64,000 nucleotides of DNA from DASSUW01 sp963792385 (GTDB lineage Bacteria; Actinomycetota; Thermoleophilia; Solirubrobacterales; Solirubrobacteraceae): positions 558,001 to 622,000 of the forward strand of contig CAWBVZ010000007.1 of assembly GCA_963792385.1 (NCBI GenBank). The letters are read 5' to 3'. The position numbers were made by a program, and so were the translations under genes. Positions 1 to 9,026 of the stretch are shown here, piece after piece (the stretch's first letter is position 1; every line of letters begins with the position of its first letter). Below the pieces are notes generated by a model that saw only the letters and a program-made list of their open reading frames with translations, did no database searches and was not told where the DNA came from.

Positions 1-1387
1 TCAGCACGTCGCCTCCCACGATCGCGTCGATGCGCACCTGCGGCACCAGGTCGTCCGGCGTCAGGACGTCGGCGGCGTGCGCGCAGAACGATTCCCGGAA
101 CGCGTCGACGGCGTCGCGGGCGATCGTGAAACCGGCGGCGGCGCGGTGGCCGCCGTGGCGGTTGAGGTGGCGACTGGACGCGGTCAGCCCGGCGAGCAGG
201 TCGAACGCCGGGATCGAGCGGCCCGATCCGGTGCCCTCGGTGCCGTCGAGCGCGATCAGGACCGCCGGCCGGTGGTGGCGCTCGGCGATCCGGGCGGCCA
301 CGATCCCGATCACGCCCGGGTGCCAGCCCTCGCTCGCAAGCACGTACGCCGCCGCAGGGCCGTGCTCGGCCACCTGCGCCTCGGCGGCGAACAGGATCCG
401 CGTCTCGACGTCGCGCCGCTCGGCGTTCACCGCGTCGAGCTCGGCGGCGATCGCGCGCGCCCGCGCCGGATCCTCGGTCAGCAGCAGCTCGAGCCCGGCG
501 TCGGCGCGGTGCAGCCGGCCGGCGGCGTTGATCCGCGGCGCGAGCCGGAAGCCGATCGCGCCGGCGTCGATCGCGCTCGGGTCCACGCGCGCGATCTCCA
601 TCAGCGCGCGCAGGCCGGGCTTACGGGTCTTCGCGAGCGCCTGCAGCCCGTCACGCACCAGCCGGCGGTTCTCGCCCACCAGCGGCACCACGTCCGCCAC
701 CGTGGCGAGCGCCACCAGGTCGAGGTCCTCGTCCGCATTGCGCGGGTCCTCCCCCGCGCCCACCAGCAGCGCCTGCGCGAGCTTGTACGCGACGCCCGCG
801 GCGCACAGATCCGGGCACGGGTGGCCGCCGAGGCGCGGATGCACGATCGGGGCGTCCGGCAGCGCGCCGTCGGCCCGCGGCGAGTGGTGGTCGGTGACCA
901 CGACGTCGAGCCCCGCGGCGCGCGCGGCGGCGACCTCCTCCACCGCGGTGATCGCGCAGTCGACGGTCACGAGTAGGTCGGTCCCACGGGCGGCGAGCCG
1001 CTCGACGGTCGCCGCGGCGAGCCCGTATCCGTCGTCGATCCGGCTCGGCAGGTACCAGTCGACGTCGGCGCCGAGCGTGCGCAGCGCGCGCACCAGGATC
1101 GCGGTGGAGGTCACGCCGTCGACGTCGTAGTCGCCGTGGACGGTGATCCGCGACCCACGGGCGACGTGCCCGAGGATCACGCTCGCGCCCGCCTCCAGGC
1201 CGCCGAACGCGTCCAGCGGATGGGCGTCGGCGGCGGCCAGGAACGCCTGCGCGGCGGAAGCGTCGCCGAGCCCGCGGCGGACGAGCACCTGCGCGAGCAC
1301 GTGTGACACGCCGAGGTCGGCGGACAGCCGCTCGGCGGCGGCGTAGTCGTACGGGGTGACGGCGAATCGCGTGTCGATCGAAGACAA
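1..1387 (-). CDS. recJ: RecJ-type single-stranded-DNA 5'-3' exonuclease, 3' end cut off by window edge
   Basis: Cytoplasmic DHH/DHHA1-family nuclease of recombination and mismatch/base-excision repair. Translating the minus strand gives the motif I string HGDYDVDGVTS near residue 84, the DHH motif (VVTDHHSP) near residue 165 and the DHHA1 motif GGHRAAAGF near residue 410. About 460 residues are visible; RecJ proteins are commonly 560-580 residues, so roughly 100 C-terminal residues lie beyond position 1. The start is uncertain: a TTG at 1387 just before the conserved RFAVTPYDY segment, or a GTG at 1471; neither has a clear ribosome-binding site. The gene is divergent from the lipoprotein gene at 1496. 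Confidence 0.9.
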   Translation of the reverse strand, partial: MSSIDTRFAVTPYDYAAAERLSADLGVSHVLAQVLVRRGLGDASAAQAFLAAADAHPLDAFGGLEAGASVILGHVARGSRITVHGDYDVDGVTSTAILVRALRTLGADVDWYLPSRIDDGYGLAAATVERLAARGTDLLVTVDCAITAVEEVAAARAAGLDVVVTDHHSPRADGALPDAPIVHPRLGGHPCPDLCAAGVAYKLAQALLVGAGEDPRNADEDLDLVALATVADVVPLVGENRRLVRDGLQALAKTRKPGLRALMEIARVDPSAIDAGAIGFRLAPRINAAGRLHRADAGLELLLTEDPARARAIAAELDAVNAERRDVETRILFAAEAQVAEHGPAAAYVLASEGWHPGVIGIVAARIAERHHRPAVLIALDGTEGTGSGRSIPAFDLLAGLTASSRHLNRHGGHRAAAGFTIARDAVDAFRESFCAHAADVLTPDDLVPQVRIDAIVGGDVL

Positions 1388-1495
1388 GGTCGCCGGAGCG
1401 TACGTCCGCCTGACGACGGAACCGCGCGCGTCCGTGTCGAGCGCCGCTCGCTTGCGTATCCGGTGTGTCACGACGAGCGGCGTGCGGAGGCATCG

Positions 1496-2443
1496 ATGCG
1501 ACGACGTGCGGGACTGGCCGGGCTGGTCATGATGGCCACGCTGGTGGGCTGCGGCGGAAGCGACGAGCCGACTGCCGAGCAGCGCCGCACGGCCAAGGCG
1601 CGCTGGGTCCAGAACGTCGATGCGGCCTGCCGCAAGACCAACGAATCGATCGCCGATCGCGGCTGGCCGGCCGACCTCGTCGACCTCGACCGGCTGGTCG
1701 TGCGCGGGATCGACGCCGCGCGCGCGGCGATCCGCGCGATTGCGCATGAGCGCCTGCCGGAGGGCGCGGGGCCGAAGCCCGGCGCGTTCGTGCGCGACCT
1801 GAAGGCGCTCGACCCGGAGCTGACGAAGCTGTCCGAGGCGAGCGAGGATCTCGCGCCGGGAGCGCTCGTGAAGGCGGCCGAGGCGCTGAAGCCGCGACTG
1901 GCGACGGTCCAGAAGCGCGCCGAGGAGGCCGGCGTGAGCGACTGCCTCACGCACGACGAGCGCATCTTCGTCCCGGACGCCGTGCGCGCGCCGGTGTTCG
2001 CCGAGCAGCTCTCGAAGCTCGATCGGTCGCTGCTGCGGAAGATGAAGTCGATCGACTTCGCCGACGCGTCCACCCCGGGCGAGTTCGCTCACGAGTTCAA
2101 GCGCTACAGCGAGGTGATCGACGCCGCGATGGCGGGCATCGACCGGCTCGACCCGCCGCTGTGGGCGGCCGACCAGACCGGCGCCTACCAGAACGCGCTG
2201 CGCGACCTCCAGTCGGTCACCCAGAAGTACACGACCCTGCTCGTCGCCGATCGCGGCAAGCCGCTGGGAAGCATCGACCTGGGCAAGTACACGCGGCTCG
2301 ACAAGGAGCTCCGCAAGGCCGGCCGGCGCGAGATGAAGACGCGGAAGAAGATGCTGCGCGCGGTTGGCGCCGGCCCGACGACGCGCCCCGCGCCCGGCGG
2401 CGAGGGCGAGGCGGCCGAGCCGGAGAGCCAGGAGGAGTCGTAG
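1496..2443 (+). CDS. Predicted secreted lipoprotein of unknown function
   Basis: 315-residue protein beginning with a short basic N-terminus, a hydrophobic stretch and a lipobox LVGC with the acylated Cys at residue 19, followed by GGSDEP, so it should be exported and lipid-anchored on the outer face of the membrane. The rest is charged, Lys/Arg/Glu-rich and predicted largely helical; the tail is a Pro/Gly/Glu-rich linker. ATG at 1496 is preferred over the upstream in-frame GTG at 1463 because GGAGG lies at 1486-1490 and only this start gives a signal peptide at the N-terminus. I recognise no domain; helical lipoproteins of this kind are common in actinobacteria. Confidence 0.8.
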   Translation: MRRRAGLAGLVMMATLVGCGGSDEPTAEQRRTAKARWVQNVDAACRKTNESIADRGWPADLVDLDRLVVRGIDAARAAIRAIAHERLPEGAGPKPGAFVRDLKALDPELTKLSEASEDLAPGALVKAAEALKPRLATVQKRAEEAGVSDCLTHDERIFVPDAVRAPVFAEQLSKLDRSLLRKMKSIDFADASTPGEFAHEFKRYSEVIDAAMAGIDRLDPPLWAADQTGAYQNALRDLQSVTQKYTTLLVADRGKPLGSIDLGKYTRLDKELRKAGRREMKTRKKMLRAVGAGPTTRPAPGGEGEAAEPESQEES

Positions 2444-2456
2444 CCGCGGGCGACCG

Positions 2457-3389
2457 TCAGCTGCCGAGGAGCTCGCGCACCTCGTCCAGCCGCGGCAGGG
2501 TCTCCCAGTCGCCGGTGCCGCGCAGCGCGGTAGCGGCGACGACGTTCGCCGCGTGGGTGCACGCGGCCGGATCCCAGCCCTGCAGCAGGCCGTAGACGAA
2601 GCCGGCGGCGAACGCGTCGCCGGCGCCGATCTCGTCCACGATCTCCTCGCGCCGGGACGGCGTGATGGCGTGCACGTCGCCGCCCGCGGCCACGAGCGCG
2701 CCGCGCTCGCCCACGCGCACGACGACGCCGCCCACGCCACGGACCGCGAGCGCGTCGAGCACGCCGTGGGCGTCGCCCGCGCCGAGCAGTTCCTCGGCCT
2801 CGCCGGCGCCGCACAGGTACCAGTCGACGTGCTCGAGCACCGGGTCCATCGCGGCGGCGGCCGCCCGCGGCCCGTCCCACAGGGCCGGGCGGTAGTTCGG
2901 GTCGAACACGACCGTGGCGCCGGCCGCGCGGGCACGCCGCGCGACGTCGAGCACCAGCGCCCGCGGCCCGTCGCCGAGCGCCATCGTGATCCCCGTCAGG
3001 TGGACGAGCTCGGCCCCCGCGAGCACCTCGTCCGGGACGTCGGCGGGCGCCAGGCGGCTCGCGGCCGACCCACGGCGGTGGTACGCGACGGACGTGCGCC
3101 CGTCCTCACGCCACTTGTAGAACAGGCCGGTCGGGGCGTCCGCGTCCTCGCGCACCCAGCGCAGGTCGAGCCCCTCCCCCGCCAGCGCCTCCCGCACAAG
3201 CGCCCCGAGGCGGTCGGCGCCGAGCCGCGAGATCCAGGTCACGGGCACGCCGAGCCGCGTCAGGCCGACCGCGAAGTTGGACTCGGCGCCCGCGATCCGC
3301 AGCCGCAGTAGGCCGCCGAGCTCGAGCGCGCCGGCGTCGACGGGGTCGAGCAGGGCCATGGTCTCCCCCGCCGTGACGACGCGGGTCAC
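2457..3389 (-). CDS. PfkB/ribokinase-family sugar kinase, probably 2-keto-3-deoxy-sugar-acid kinase
   Basis: 310-residue cytoplasmic kinase. The PfkB signature 2 is clear (DEIGAGDAFAAGF, catalytic Asp 258 in GAGD), and the N-terminal GE..A..DP and GA..N.A..L..LG pattern is typical. The length fits KdgK. The GTG start at 3389 overlaps the stop of the upstream aldolase gene in a GTGA junction, so the two are translationally coupled, and dgoD lies upstream again. Inference: it phosphorylates 2-keto-3-deoxygalactonate or -gluconate made by the dehydratase. Note that E. coli uses an unrelated kinase (DgoK) for this step. Substrate identity is not shown by sequence. Confidence 0.82.
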   Translation of the reverse strand: MTRVVTAGETMALLDPVDAGALELGGLLRLRIAGAESNFAVGLTRLGVPVTWISRLGADRLGALVREALAGEGLDLRWVREDADAPTGLFYKWREDGRTSVAYHRRGSAASRLAPADVPDEVLAGAELVHLTGITMALGDGPRALVLDVARRARAAGATVVFDPNYRPALWDGPRAAAAAMDPVLEHVDWYLCGAGEAEELLGAGDAHGVLDALAVRGVGGVVVRVGERGALVAAGGDVHAITPSRREEIVDEIGAGDAFAAGFVYGLLQGWDPAACTHAANVVAATALRGTGDWETLPRLDEVRELLGS

Positions 3390-4219
3390 GCGAACGGGGG
3401 CCGCGGACCCGTCGGGTAGTCCACGCCGCGGTCGGCCAGCCGGTCGCGCACACGCCGCTTGACCGCCGCGACCGTCGACTCCTCCGCGCGCACGTACTCC
3501 TTGAGCTGCGCGATCTCGTCCTGCGCGCGGCCGGCCGCGGCCTCGTCGCCCGCCTCGAGCGCGTCGCGCAGCGCGACGAAGAGCTCCGGCCGGACATTCG
3601 ACAGGGCATTGATCGAGCCCGTCGCGCCCGCGCGGACCGACGCCAGCATCAGCGGCTCGGTACCCGTGTACACCTCGAACGGACCGTCCTTGCCGACCGC
3701 CTCGAGGTACGCCTGATGGCGCGCAAGGTCGCCCGTGGAGTCCTTCATGCCCGCAAACCCGGCGCGTGCGAGCTCCCCCGCGAGCGCCGGCTCGAGGTCG
3801 TTGACCGTGCGCGGCGGGATGTTGTAGAGGAACGCGGGCGTGTCGCCGGCGGCCTCGAGCACGGCGAGGAAGTGCGCGCGGATCTGGACCTGGGTGATCG
3901 GATAGAACCACGGCACGTAGGCCGCGACGGCGTGCGCGCCCGCGGCGAGCGCGCGTTCGAGCAGGCGCACAGTCGCCTGCGTGCTCGGCCGCCCGATCTG
4001 TGCGATCACCCGCAGCGAGCCAGCGGACGAGACGGCGCGCTGCGTGAGCGCCTCGATCTCGTCGCCCTCGAGCAGCACGCCCTCCCCGGTCGTGCCGCCG
4101 ACGAAGACGCCGTCGAGCCCGCTCTCCTCGAGCCACCGCAGGTGCGCCTCGAAGGCGTCGAGGTCGATCTCGCCGTCCGTCCCGAAGGGCGTCGTGATCG
4201 CCGCCAGGGTCTTCACCAT
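3386..4219 (-). CDS. DapA (dihydrodipicolinate synthase)-family Schiff-base aldolase, probable keto-deoxy-sugar-acid aldolase
   Basis: 277-residue TIM-barrel aldolase. It has GTTGEG at residues 42-47, the family Tyr in FLYNIPPRT (Tyr 132) and the Schiff-base Lys in GMKDSTGD (Lys 159). Family members include DapA, NanA and 2-keto-3-deoxygluconate aldolases. Being coupled on both sides to a galactonate dehydratase and a PfkB kinase, a 2-keto-3-deoxygalactonate/gluconate aldolase role is most likely and lysine biosynthesis unlikely. ATG at 4219 (MVKTLAAITTPF) is chosen; it overlaps the dgoD stop by 7 nt. An in-frame ATG at 4264 would add a non-conserved 15-residue extension. Confidence 0.82.
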   Translation of the reverse strand: MVKTLAAITTPFGTDGEIDLDAFEAHLRWLEESGLDGVFVGGTTGEGVLLEGDEIEALTQRAVSSAGSLRVIAQIGRPSTQATVRLLERALAAGAHAVAAYVPWFYPITQVQIRAHFLAVLEAAGDTPAFLYNIPPRTVNDLEPALAGELARAGFAGMKDSTGDLARHQAYLEAVGKDGPFEVYTGTEPLMLASVRAGATGSINALSNVRPELFVALRDALEAGDEAAAGRAQDEIAQLKEYVRAEESTVAAVKRRVRDRLADRGVDYPTGPRPPFA

Positions 4220-5352
4220 TCGGCCACCGTCCCGTCTTGATTGCGCCATATCGGGTTGTGCCACGGCTGTGCTGTCTCCGCCGCGGCTCGTACCCGCTCC
4301 TCGTCGATCTCCACTCCCAGCCCAGGGCCGGTGGGGACGTCGACGTGCCCGTCCCGCAGCTCGAACACGCTGCCGTCGCGCACGTAGTCGAGCAGGTCAG
4401 CGCCCTCGTTGTAGTGCATCCGAAGGCTCTGCTCCTGGATCACGACGTTCGGCGTGCAGGCGTCGAGCTGCAGCGACGCCGCGAGCGCGATCGGGCCGAG
4501 CGGGCAGTGCGGCGCCACCGCGACGTCGAAGGCCTCCGCCATCGCCGCGATCTTGCGGCACTCGAGCAGCCCGCCGGCGTGCGAGAGGTCGGGCTGGATG
4601 ATGTCCACGACGCCGGAGGTCAGCACGTCCTTGAAGCCCCAGCGGGTGTAGAGCCGCTCACCGCAGGCGATCGGCGCGCTCGTGTGGCGGGCGATCTCGC
4701 GCAGCGCCTCCGGGTGCTCCGGGAGCACCGGCTCCTCCAGGAACAGCGGGCTGTGCGGCTCGAGCGCGCGGGCCAGCCGCTTCGCCATCGCGCGGTGCAC
4801 GCGGCCGTGGAAGTCGACCGCCACGTCGAGCCCGGCCCCGCGCGCCGCCGCCAAGCGCTGGGCCGCCTCCTCGACGCGGGCCTCGGAGTCGAGATAGTGC
4901 AGCTCGGCGGTGGCGTTCATCTTCACGGCCGTCAGGCCCGCGGCGCGCGCCTGCGCGGCGGCGTCGGCGACGTCCTCAGGGCGGTCGCCGCCGATCCAGC
5001 CGTACACGCGCACGCGATCACGGGCGCGGCCGCCGAGCAACTCCCACGCGGGCACGCCGAGCGCGCGGCCCTTGATGTCCCACAGCGCCTGCTCGATCCC
5101 GGAGATCGCGCTGGACAGGATCGGACCGCCGCGGTAGAAGCCGCCGCGCCACAGCACCTGGAACGCGTCCTCGATCCGGAACGGGTCCGTGCCGATCAGC
5201 TGTTCGCCGAGCTCCTGGACCGCCGTCCGCACGGTCTCGGCGCGTCCCTCGACGATCGGCTCGCCCCAGCCGGCGATCCCCTCGTCGGTGGAGAGCTTGA
5301 GGAAGAGCCAGCGCGGCGGTACGGCGAACAGCTCGAGCGCGGTGACGCGCAC
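4213..5352 (-). CDS. dgoD: D-galactonate dehydratase (enolase superfamily)
   Basis: 379-residue enzyme that dehydrates D-galactonate to 2-keto-3-deoxy-D-galactonate in the De Ley-Doudoroff route. It follows E. coli DgoD nearly throughout from memory: PPRW, GWGEP, FYRGGPILSSAI and the C-terminal NPIWRNQDGTVAEW. Metal ligands are Asp 180 (DFHGR), Glu 206 (EEPVL) and Glu 232 (GERLY), with catalytic His 182 and His 282 (APHCPLGP). First gene of a three-gene coupled operon with the aldolase and kinase. No dedicated regulator or transporter is adjacent; the 4-bp gap to the small membrane protein gene upstream suggests read-through from the sec operon. Confidence 0.94.
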   Translation of the reverse strand: MRVTALELFAVPPRWLFLKLSTDEGIAGWGEPIVEGRAETVRTAVQELGEQLIGTDPFRIEDAFQVLWRGGFYRGGPILSSAISGIEQALWDIKGRALGVPAWELLGGRARDRVRVYGWIGGDRPEDVADAAAQARAAGLTAVKMNATAELHYLDSEARVEEAAQRLAAARGAGLDVAVDFHGRVHRAMAKRLARALEPHSPLFLEEPVLPEHPEALREIARHTSAPIACGERLYTRWGFKDVLTSGVVDIIQPDLSHAGGLLECRKIAAMAEAFDVAVAPHCPLGPIALAASLQLDACTPNVVIQEQSLRMHYNEGADLLDYVRDGSVFELRDGHVDVPTGPGLGVEIDEERVRAAAETAQPWHNPIWRNQDGTVAEW

Positions 5353-5356
5353 GGAG

Positions 5357-5629
5357 CTACAGCGCGGGGTGCATGCGCTCCTGGCGCACGCCGAGCCACC
5401 AGATGAACCCCATGCCGAGCAGCGCGCCCGGCACGGCCTCGATCGCGCTGAGCAGGTCGGTGTCGCTCTGCCCCGGGATCGAGAAGCCGTTGACGAGCAG
5501 GCCGAACAGGAACGAGCCGATCACCGCGCCCAGGAACGCACCGACGATCCCGGACCAGAAGTGGTCCGGAAGGAAGACCGTGAAGTGCCACAGCGCCAGA
5601 CCCACCATCACCCACACGAGCGCGGCCAT
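5357..5629 (-). CDS. Small membrane protein, GlsB/YeaQ/YmgE-like
   Basis: 90 residues with an N-terminal membrane helix, a Gly-rich GIVGAFLGAVIGSFLFG segment and a further Gly-rich helix near the end. The Gly-rich helical pattern resembles the GlsB/YeaQ/YmgE (transglycosylase-associated) family, but similarity is by pattern only. The ATG shares one base with the secDF stop (TGATG), so it is translated with secDF. Function unknown. Confidence 0.7.
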   Translation of the reverse strand: MAALVWVMVGLALWHFTVFLPDHFWSGIVGAFLGAVIGSFLFGLLVNGFSIPGQSDTDLLSAIEAVPGALLGMGFIWWLGVRQERMHPAL

Positions 5630-8511
5630 CAGCGCGGCCTCCCATGGCGGCGGTTGCGGGACTTCTTCGGCTTCTCGCCGTCGCCCTCGCCCGCGGGCGG
5701 CTTCGGCGTCTGCCCGCCGTTCGCGCGCGAGCGCGCACGGCGGCCACCAGCCGGGCGGTTGGCGGACTGCGCCGCAGCGGGCTGCGGCTCCTCCTCGACG
5801 CCGAGGTCGCGCACCATCTCCTCGAACTCCTCCCGCGACACGCCCTGCGACGGGTCGTTCGGCTGGGTCAGGCGGTCACGCCGCGCGCGCTTGGACTCGC
5901 CCGGCACGACGTCGACCGGCGCGCCCGCGGTCGCGACCGCGTAGGCCGGCACGACACCGTCGAACTGGTTGCGGATCCGCAGCTCGCGCGCCTTGTAGAT
6001 CGGCTCGCGCTCCTTCCAGTGCGTGAGCACCGGGCCGGCGATGAACACCGAGGAGTAGGTGCCTGACAGCGTGCCGACGAGCAGCGCGAACGCGAAGTCC
6101 TGCAGCGTCTCGCCGCCGAACACCATGATCGCCAGGATCGGGAGCGCGGCGCAGAAGCTGGTCGCCAGCGAGCGCACGATGACCTCGGACATCGAGCGGT
6201 TGTAGATCTGCGAGAAGGCAGCGTTCGGCATCCGCGGGATGTTCTCTCTCACGCGGTCGAACACGACGATCGTGTCGTACAGCGAGAAGCCCAAGATGGT
6301 GAGGAGCGCCGCGACCGTTGACGCCGTCACCTCCCGGTCGAGCAGTGCGTAGACGCCGCCGGTGATCAGGATGTCGTGCATCAGCGCGATCAGCACCGGC
6401 ACCGCGAACTTCCACTGGAAGCGCAGCGTGATGTAGATCGAGATGATGATCAGCGAGGCGATGATCGCCTTGATCGCGTTGTCGGCCACGGACTCGCCAA
6501 AGCTCGCGCCGATCTGTTCGGTGCTCGGGTTGCCCGTGAACCCAAACTCGGACTCAAGCGCCTGCGTGACGCCGTCGACGCCGCCCTTGCCCAGCTCGTG
6601 CGAGCTGATCTGGACCACGTTGGCACCCAGCTCCGAGCCCCTGACCGTCTGGACCTCCGCATCGGAGAGCCCCTGCTCCGCAAGGACGCTGTGGACCTGA
6701 TCGACCGTCGCCGGCTCCGACAGTGGCGCGGTGATCCGCGTGCCGCCCTCGAAGTCGATGCCGAAGTTCAGGCCCTGCACCGACAGCGCAATCGCGCAGA
6801 TCAGCAGGATCAGACCCGACGTCGAGAAGAACCATTTCGACTTGCCGATGAAGTCGAACGTGATCGGCTTCGAGTCGCGCGCGCCGAGTGCCGCACGCGA
6901 GCGTAGGAGCCGCGTCCCGCGCAGCGAGTACAGGATCGCCTGCGTGGCGAGCACCGCCGTGAACAGCGAGAGCATGACGCCGACGCCGAGGGTGAGCGCG
7001 AAGCCCTTCACTCCCGCCGTGGCGAGGATGAACAGGATGAACGCGACCAGGACCGTGACGATGTTCGCGTCCATGATCGCCGTGAGGCCCTTCTTGTACC
7101 CCTGGGAGATCGCCTGGCCGACGCTTCGGCCCGCACGGATCTCCTCTTTCACGCGTTCGAAGATCACGATGTTGGCGTCCGCCGCCACACCGAGCGTCAG
7201 GATCAACCCCGCGATGCCCGGCAGCGTCAGCACGATCGGCAGCAGCTCGACGATCGCGTAGAAGTAGAGGCCGTAGATCATCAGCGCGAGCGTGGCGATC
7301 ACGCCCAGCACGCGGTAGAAGACGATCAGGAACAGCGCGACGATCGCGAAGCCGGCGAGGACCGCCACGAGGCCTTGGTCGAGCGCCTGCTGGCCGAGCG
7401 AGGCCGAGACCTGCGAGCGCGAGATCAGCTCGAGCCGGATCGGCAGCGCACCGATCTCGAGGATCTTCGCCAGGTCCTGCGCCGAGTCGATCGTGAACGA
7501 GCCGGAGATCTGGGCGCCGTTGGAGCCGTCGATCCCGTCGGGGTTCTCCGCGAAGTCGATGTACGGCGCCGAGACCAGCTCGTCGTCGAGCACGATCGCG
7601 AAGTGCTGCGAGACGTCGGGCGGGTTGTCGCTCGGCAGCGAGTTGTCGCGGCCGCGCTGGGCGATCTCGGCGGTGATCCCGGCAAACGCCTTGCGGCCCT
7701 TGTCGGTGAAGTTGAAGGTGACGATCGGCTGGCCGTTGCCGGCGCCGCCGGAGTCGAAGTTCTGCTCGGGATTCTTGATGTCGGTGCCCGAGAGCGCCGG
7801 GTTGTCCTCGATGATCCAGAAGCGGTCAGGCGGCGGCGACTTCGGATCCGCCTTCTCGTCGCGCACGACGAGGATCCCCTCGGGGACCTTCAGGACCTCG
7901 GCGTTGGCGCGATCCTTGTCGCTGAGGTCCTCCAGCGCCGCTTCCTTGCTGTCCGACGGCTGGCCGTTGTTCAGCGGCGCCTTCGAGACCTTGTTGAACG
8001 CGTAGAAGCGCGGCGCATCGGCGGCGTTGTTGTTGCCGTCGGCCTTGGCGTCGCACTTGGACGCCTTCGTAACCGCCGCGTAGAAGCCGGTCGTGGGCGA
8101 TTTCGCGCTGGCGTTCTCGTCCGGGTCGGTCTTACACGACTCGTCGAGGATGTTCGCTTCCCAGTCGTAGAAGAACAGCTGGGCGGTGGAGCCGACCTGC
8201 TGCGCTGCGCGCTCGGCGTCAGCGACGCCGGGGAGGTTGACCTCGATCTGGTTGTTGCCCGACAGCAGCAGCTCGGGCTCGGACACGCCGAACGCGTCGA
8301 CGCGCTTGCGCATGATGTCCAGCGAGCGCTGCAGCGCCTGCGTCGTGACCGTCGGCTGCTGCGCAGTCGGCTCGCCGCGGTAGATGAGCTGGACGCCGCC
8401 CTGGAGGTCGAGGCCGAGCTTGGTCTCACGCTGAGTGACCACCGCGATCGACGCGAGGATCAGCCCCAGGACGAGGACAAGGACGAAGAGAGAGCGTCGG
8501 CGTTCGGACAT
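5629..8511 (-). CDS. secDF: Fused protein translocase subunit SecD-SecF
   Basis: 960-residue membrane protein that uses the proton motive force to assist SecYEG/SecA-driven export. The SecD half has an N-terminal helix (residues 8-27), the LGLDLQGGVQL motif, a long periplasmic-side P1 region and the first RND-type helix bundle to about residue 540. The SecF half starts near residue 554 (FDFIGKSKWFF) with LNFGIDFEGGT and the TILGFSLYDTIVVFDR motif. A hydrophilic, Lys/Arg/Pro-rich tail occupies about residues 820-960. Many actinobacteria encode SecD and SecF separately; the fusion is a notable lineage trait. No yajC is next to it; instead a zinc-ribbon/PAS gene lies upstream. Confidence 0.96.
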   Translation of the reverse strand: MSERRRSLFVLVLVLGLILASIAVVTQRETKLGLDLQGGVQLIYRGEPTAQQPTVTTQALQRSLDIMRKRVDAFGVSEPELLLSGNNQIEVNLPGVADAERAAQQVGSTAQLFFYDWEANILDESCKTDPDENASAKSPTTGFYAAVTKASKCDAKADGNNNAADAPRFYAFNKVSKAPLNNGQPSDSKEAALEDLSDKDRANAEVLKVPEGILVVRDEKADPKSPPPDRFWIIEDNPALSGTDIKNPEQNFDSGGAGNGQPIVTFNFTDKGRKAFAGITAEIAQRGRDNSLPSDNPPDVSQHFAIVLDDELVSAPYIDFAENPDGIDGSNGAQISGSFTIDSAQDLAKILEIGALPIRLELISRSQVSASLGQQALDQGLVAVLAGFAIVALFLIVFYRVLGVIATLALMIYGLYFYAIVELLPIVLTLPGIAGLILTLGVAADANIVIFERVKEEIRAGRSVGQAISQGYKKGLTAIMDANIVTVLVAFILFILATAGVKGFALTLGVGVMLSLFTAVLATQAILYSLRGTRLLRSRAALGARDSKPITFDFIGKSKWFFSTSGLILLICAIALSVQGLNFGIDFEGGTRITAPLSEPATVDQVHSVLAEQGLSDAEVQTVRGSELGANVVQISSHELGKGGVDGVTQALESEFGFTGNPSTEQIGASFGESVADNAIKAIIASLIIISIYITLRFQWKFAVPVLIALMHDILITGGVYALLDREVTASTVAALLTILGFSLYDTIVVFDRVRENIPRMPNAAFSQIYNRSMSEVIVRSLATSFCAALPILAIMVFGGETLQDFAFALLVGTLSGTYSSVFIAGPVLTHWKEREPIYKARELRIRNQFDGVVPAYAVATAGAPVDVVPGESKRARRDRLTQPNDPSQGVSREEFEEMVRDLGVEEEPQPAAAQSANRPAGGRRARSRANGGQTPKPPAGEGDGEKPKKSRNRRHGRPR

Positions 8512-8538
8512 GACGGGGCTGGTGAAGGGTAGAAGGCG

Positions 8539-8988
8539 CTACTTCGACGGAGTCAGGACCAGCAGCAGTCCGCCATCGTCATCGTACGCCGGAAAGAGAT
8601 CGGCCACGGCCTTGGCCGGCAGATCGCCCTCCGCATTGACGACAACGGGCTTCCCGAGCTGGCGAACGCCCCACTCCAGAACCGTTGCCACGTGGTCGGC
8701 TCCGCCCTCGAAGTTCAGCCCGAGGACCTCGCGCACCTCGCGGCCCATCACCTTCTCATCGGAAAGCCCCGTGAGCTCGCGCGTGCCGCGGCCGCAGCCG
8801 ATGATCCGGCCGGCCTGGTCGCACACGAAGAACGCCGCGTTGGGCGCTGGGTAGTAGTCGTCGAGCAGCTCGAACAGGAAGCCGAAGCCGCACTTCGAGC
8901 AGCCGCGCGGCGTGTTGCGGAAGCCCTGCTGGCGGTCGGGTTCGGTCGAGCGCTGGCCGCAATTCGGGCAGATAAACAGATGCGCCAT
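8539..8988 (-). CDS. Zinc-ribbon plus PAS-like domain protein
   Basis: 149 residues. The N-terminus has two Cys pairs, CPNC (7-10) and CSKC (30-33), a zinc ribbon; the rest (about 45-145) reads as a PAS fold (NAAFFVCDQAGRIIGCGRG, then LSDEKVMGREVREVLGL), a typical small-molecule or redox sensor layout. There is no output domain. It lies between ruvB and secDF on the same strand, where many bacteria have yajC or tgt. Role unknown; a cytoplasmic redox or metal-responsive adaptor is possible. Confidence 0.75.
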   Translation of the reverse strand: MAHLFICPNCGQRSTEPDRQQGFRNTPRGCSKCGFGFLFELLDDYYPAPNAAFFVCDQAGRIIGCGRGTRELTGLSDEKVMGREVREVLGLNFEGGADHVATVLEWGVRQLGKPVVVNAEGDLPAKAVADLFPAYDDDGGLLLVLTPSK

Positions 8989-9026
8989 CGGATACCTAGC
9001 GTAGACCGGCTCGGGTAAAGGCTGGA

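Noticed and set aside
3386..4219. DapA as lysine biosynthesis enzyme
   Set aside because: Coupled to DgoD and a PfkB kinase, so a sugar-acid aldolase is more likely although the family is the same.
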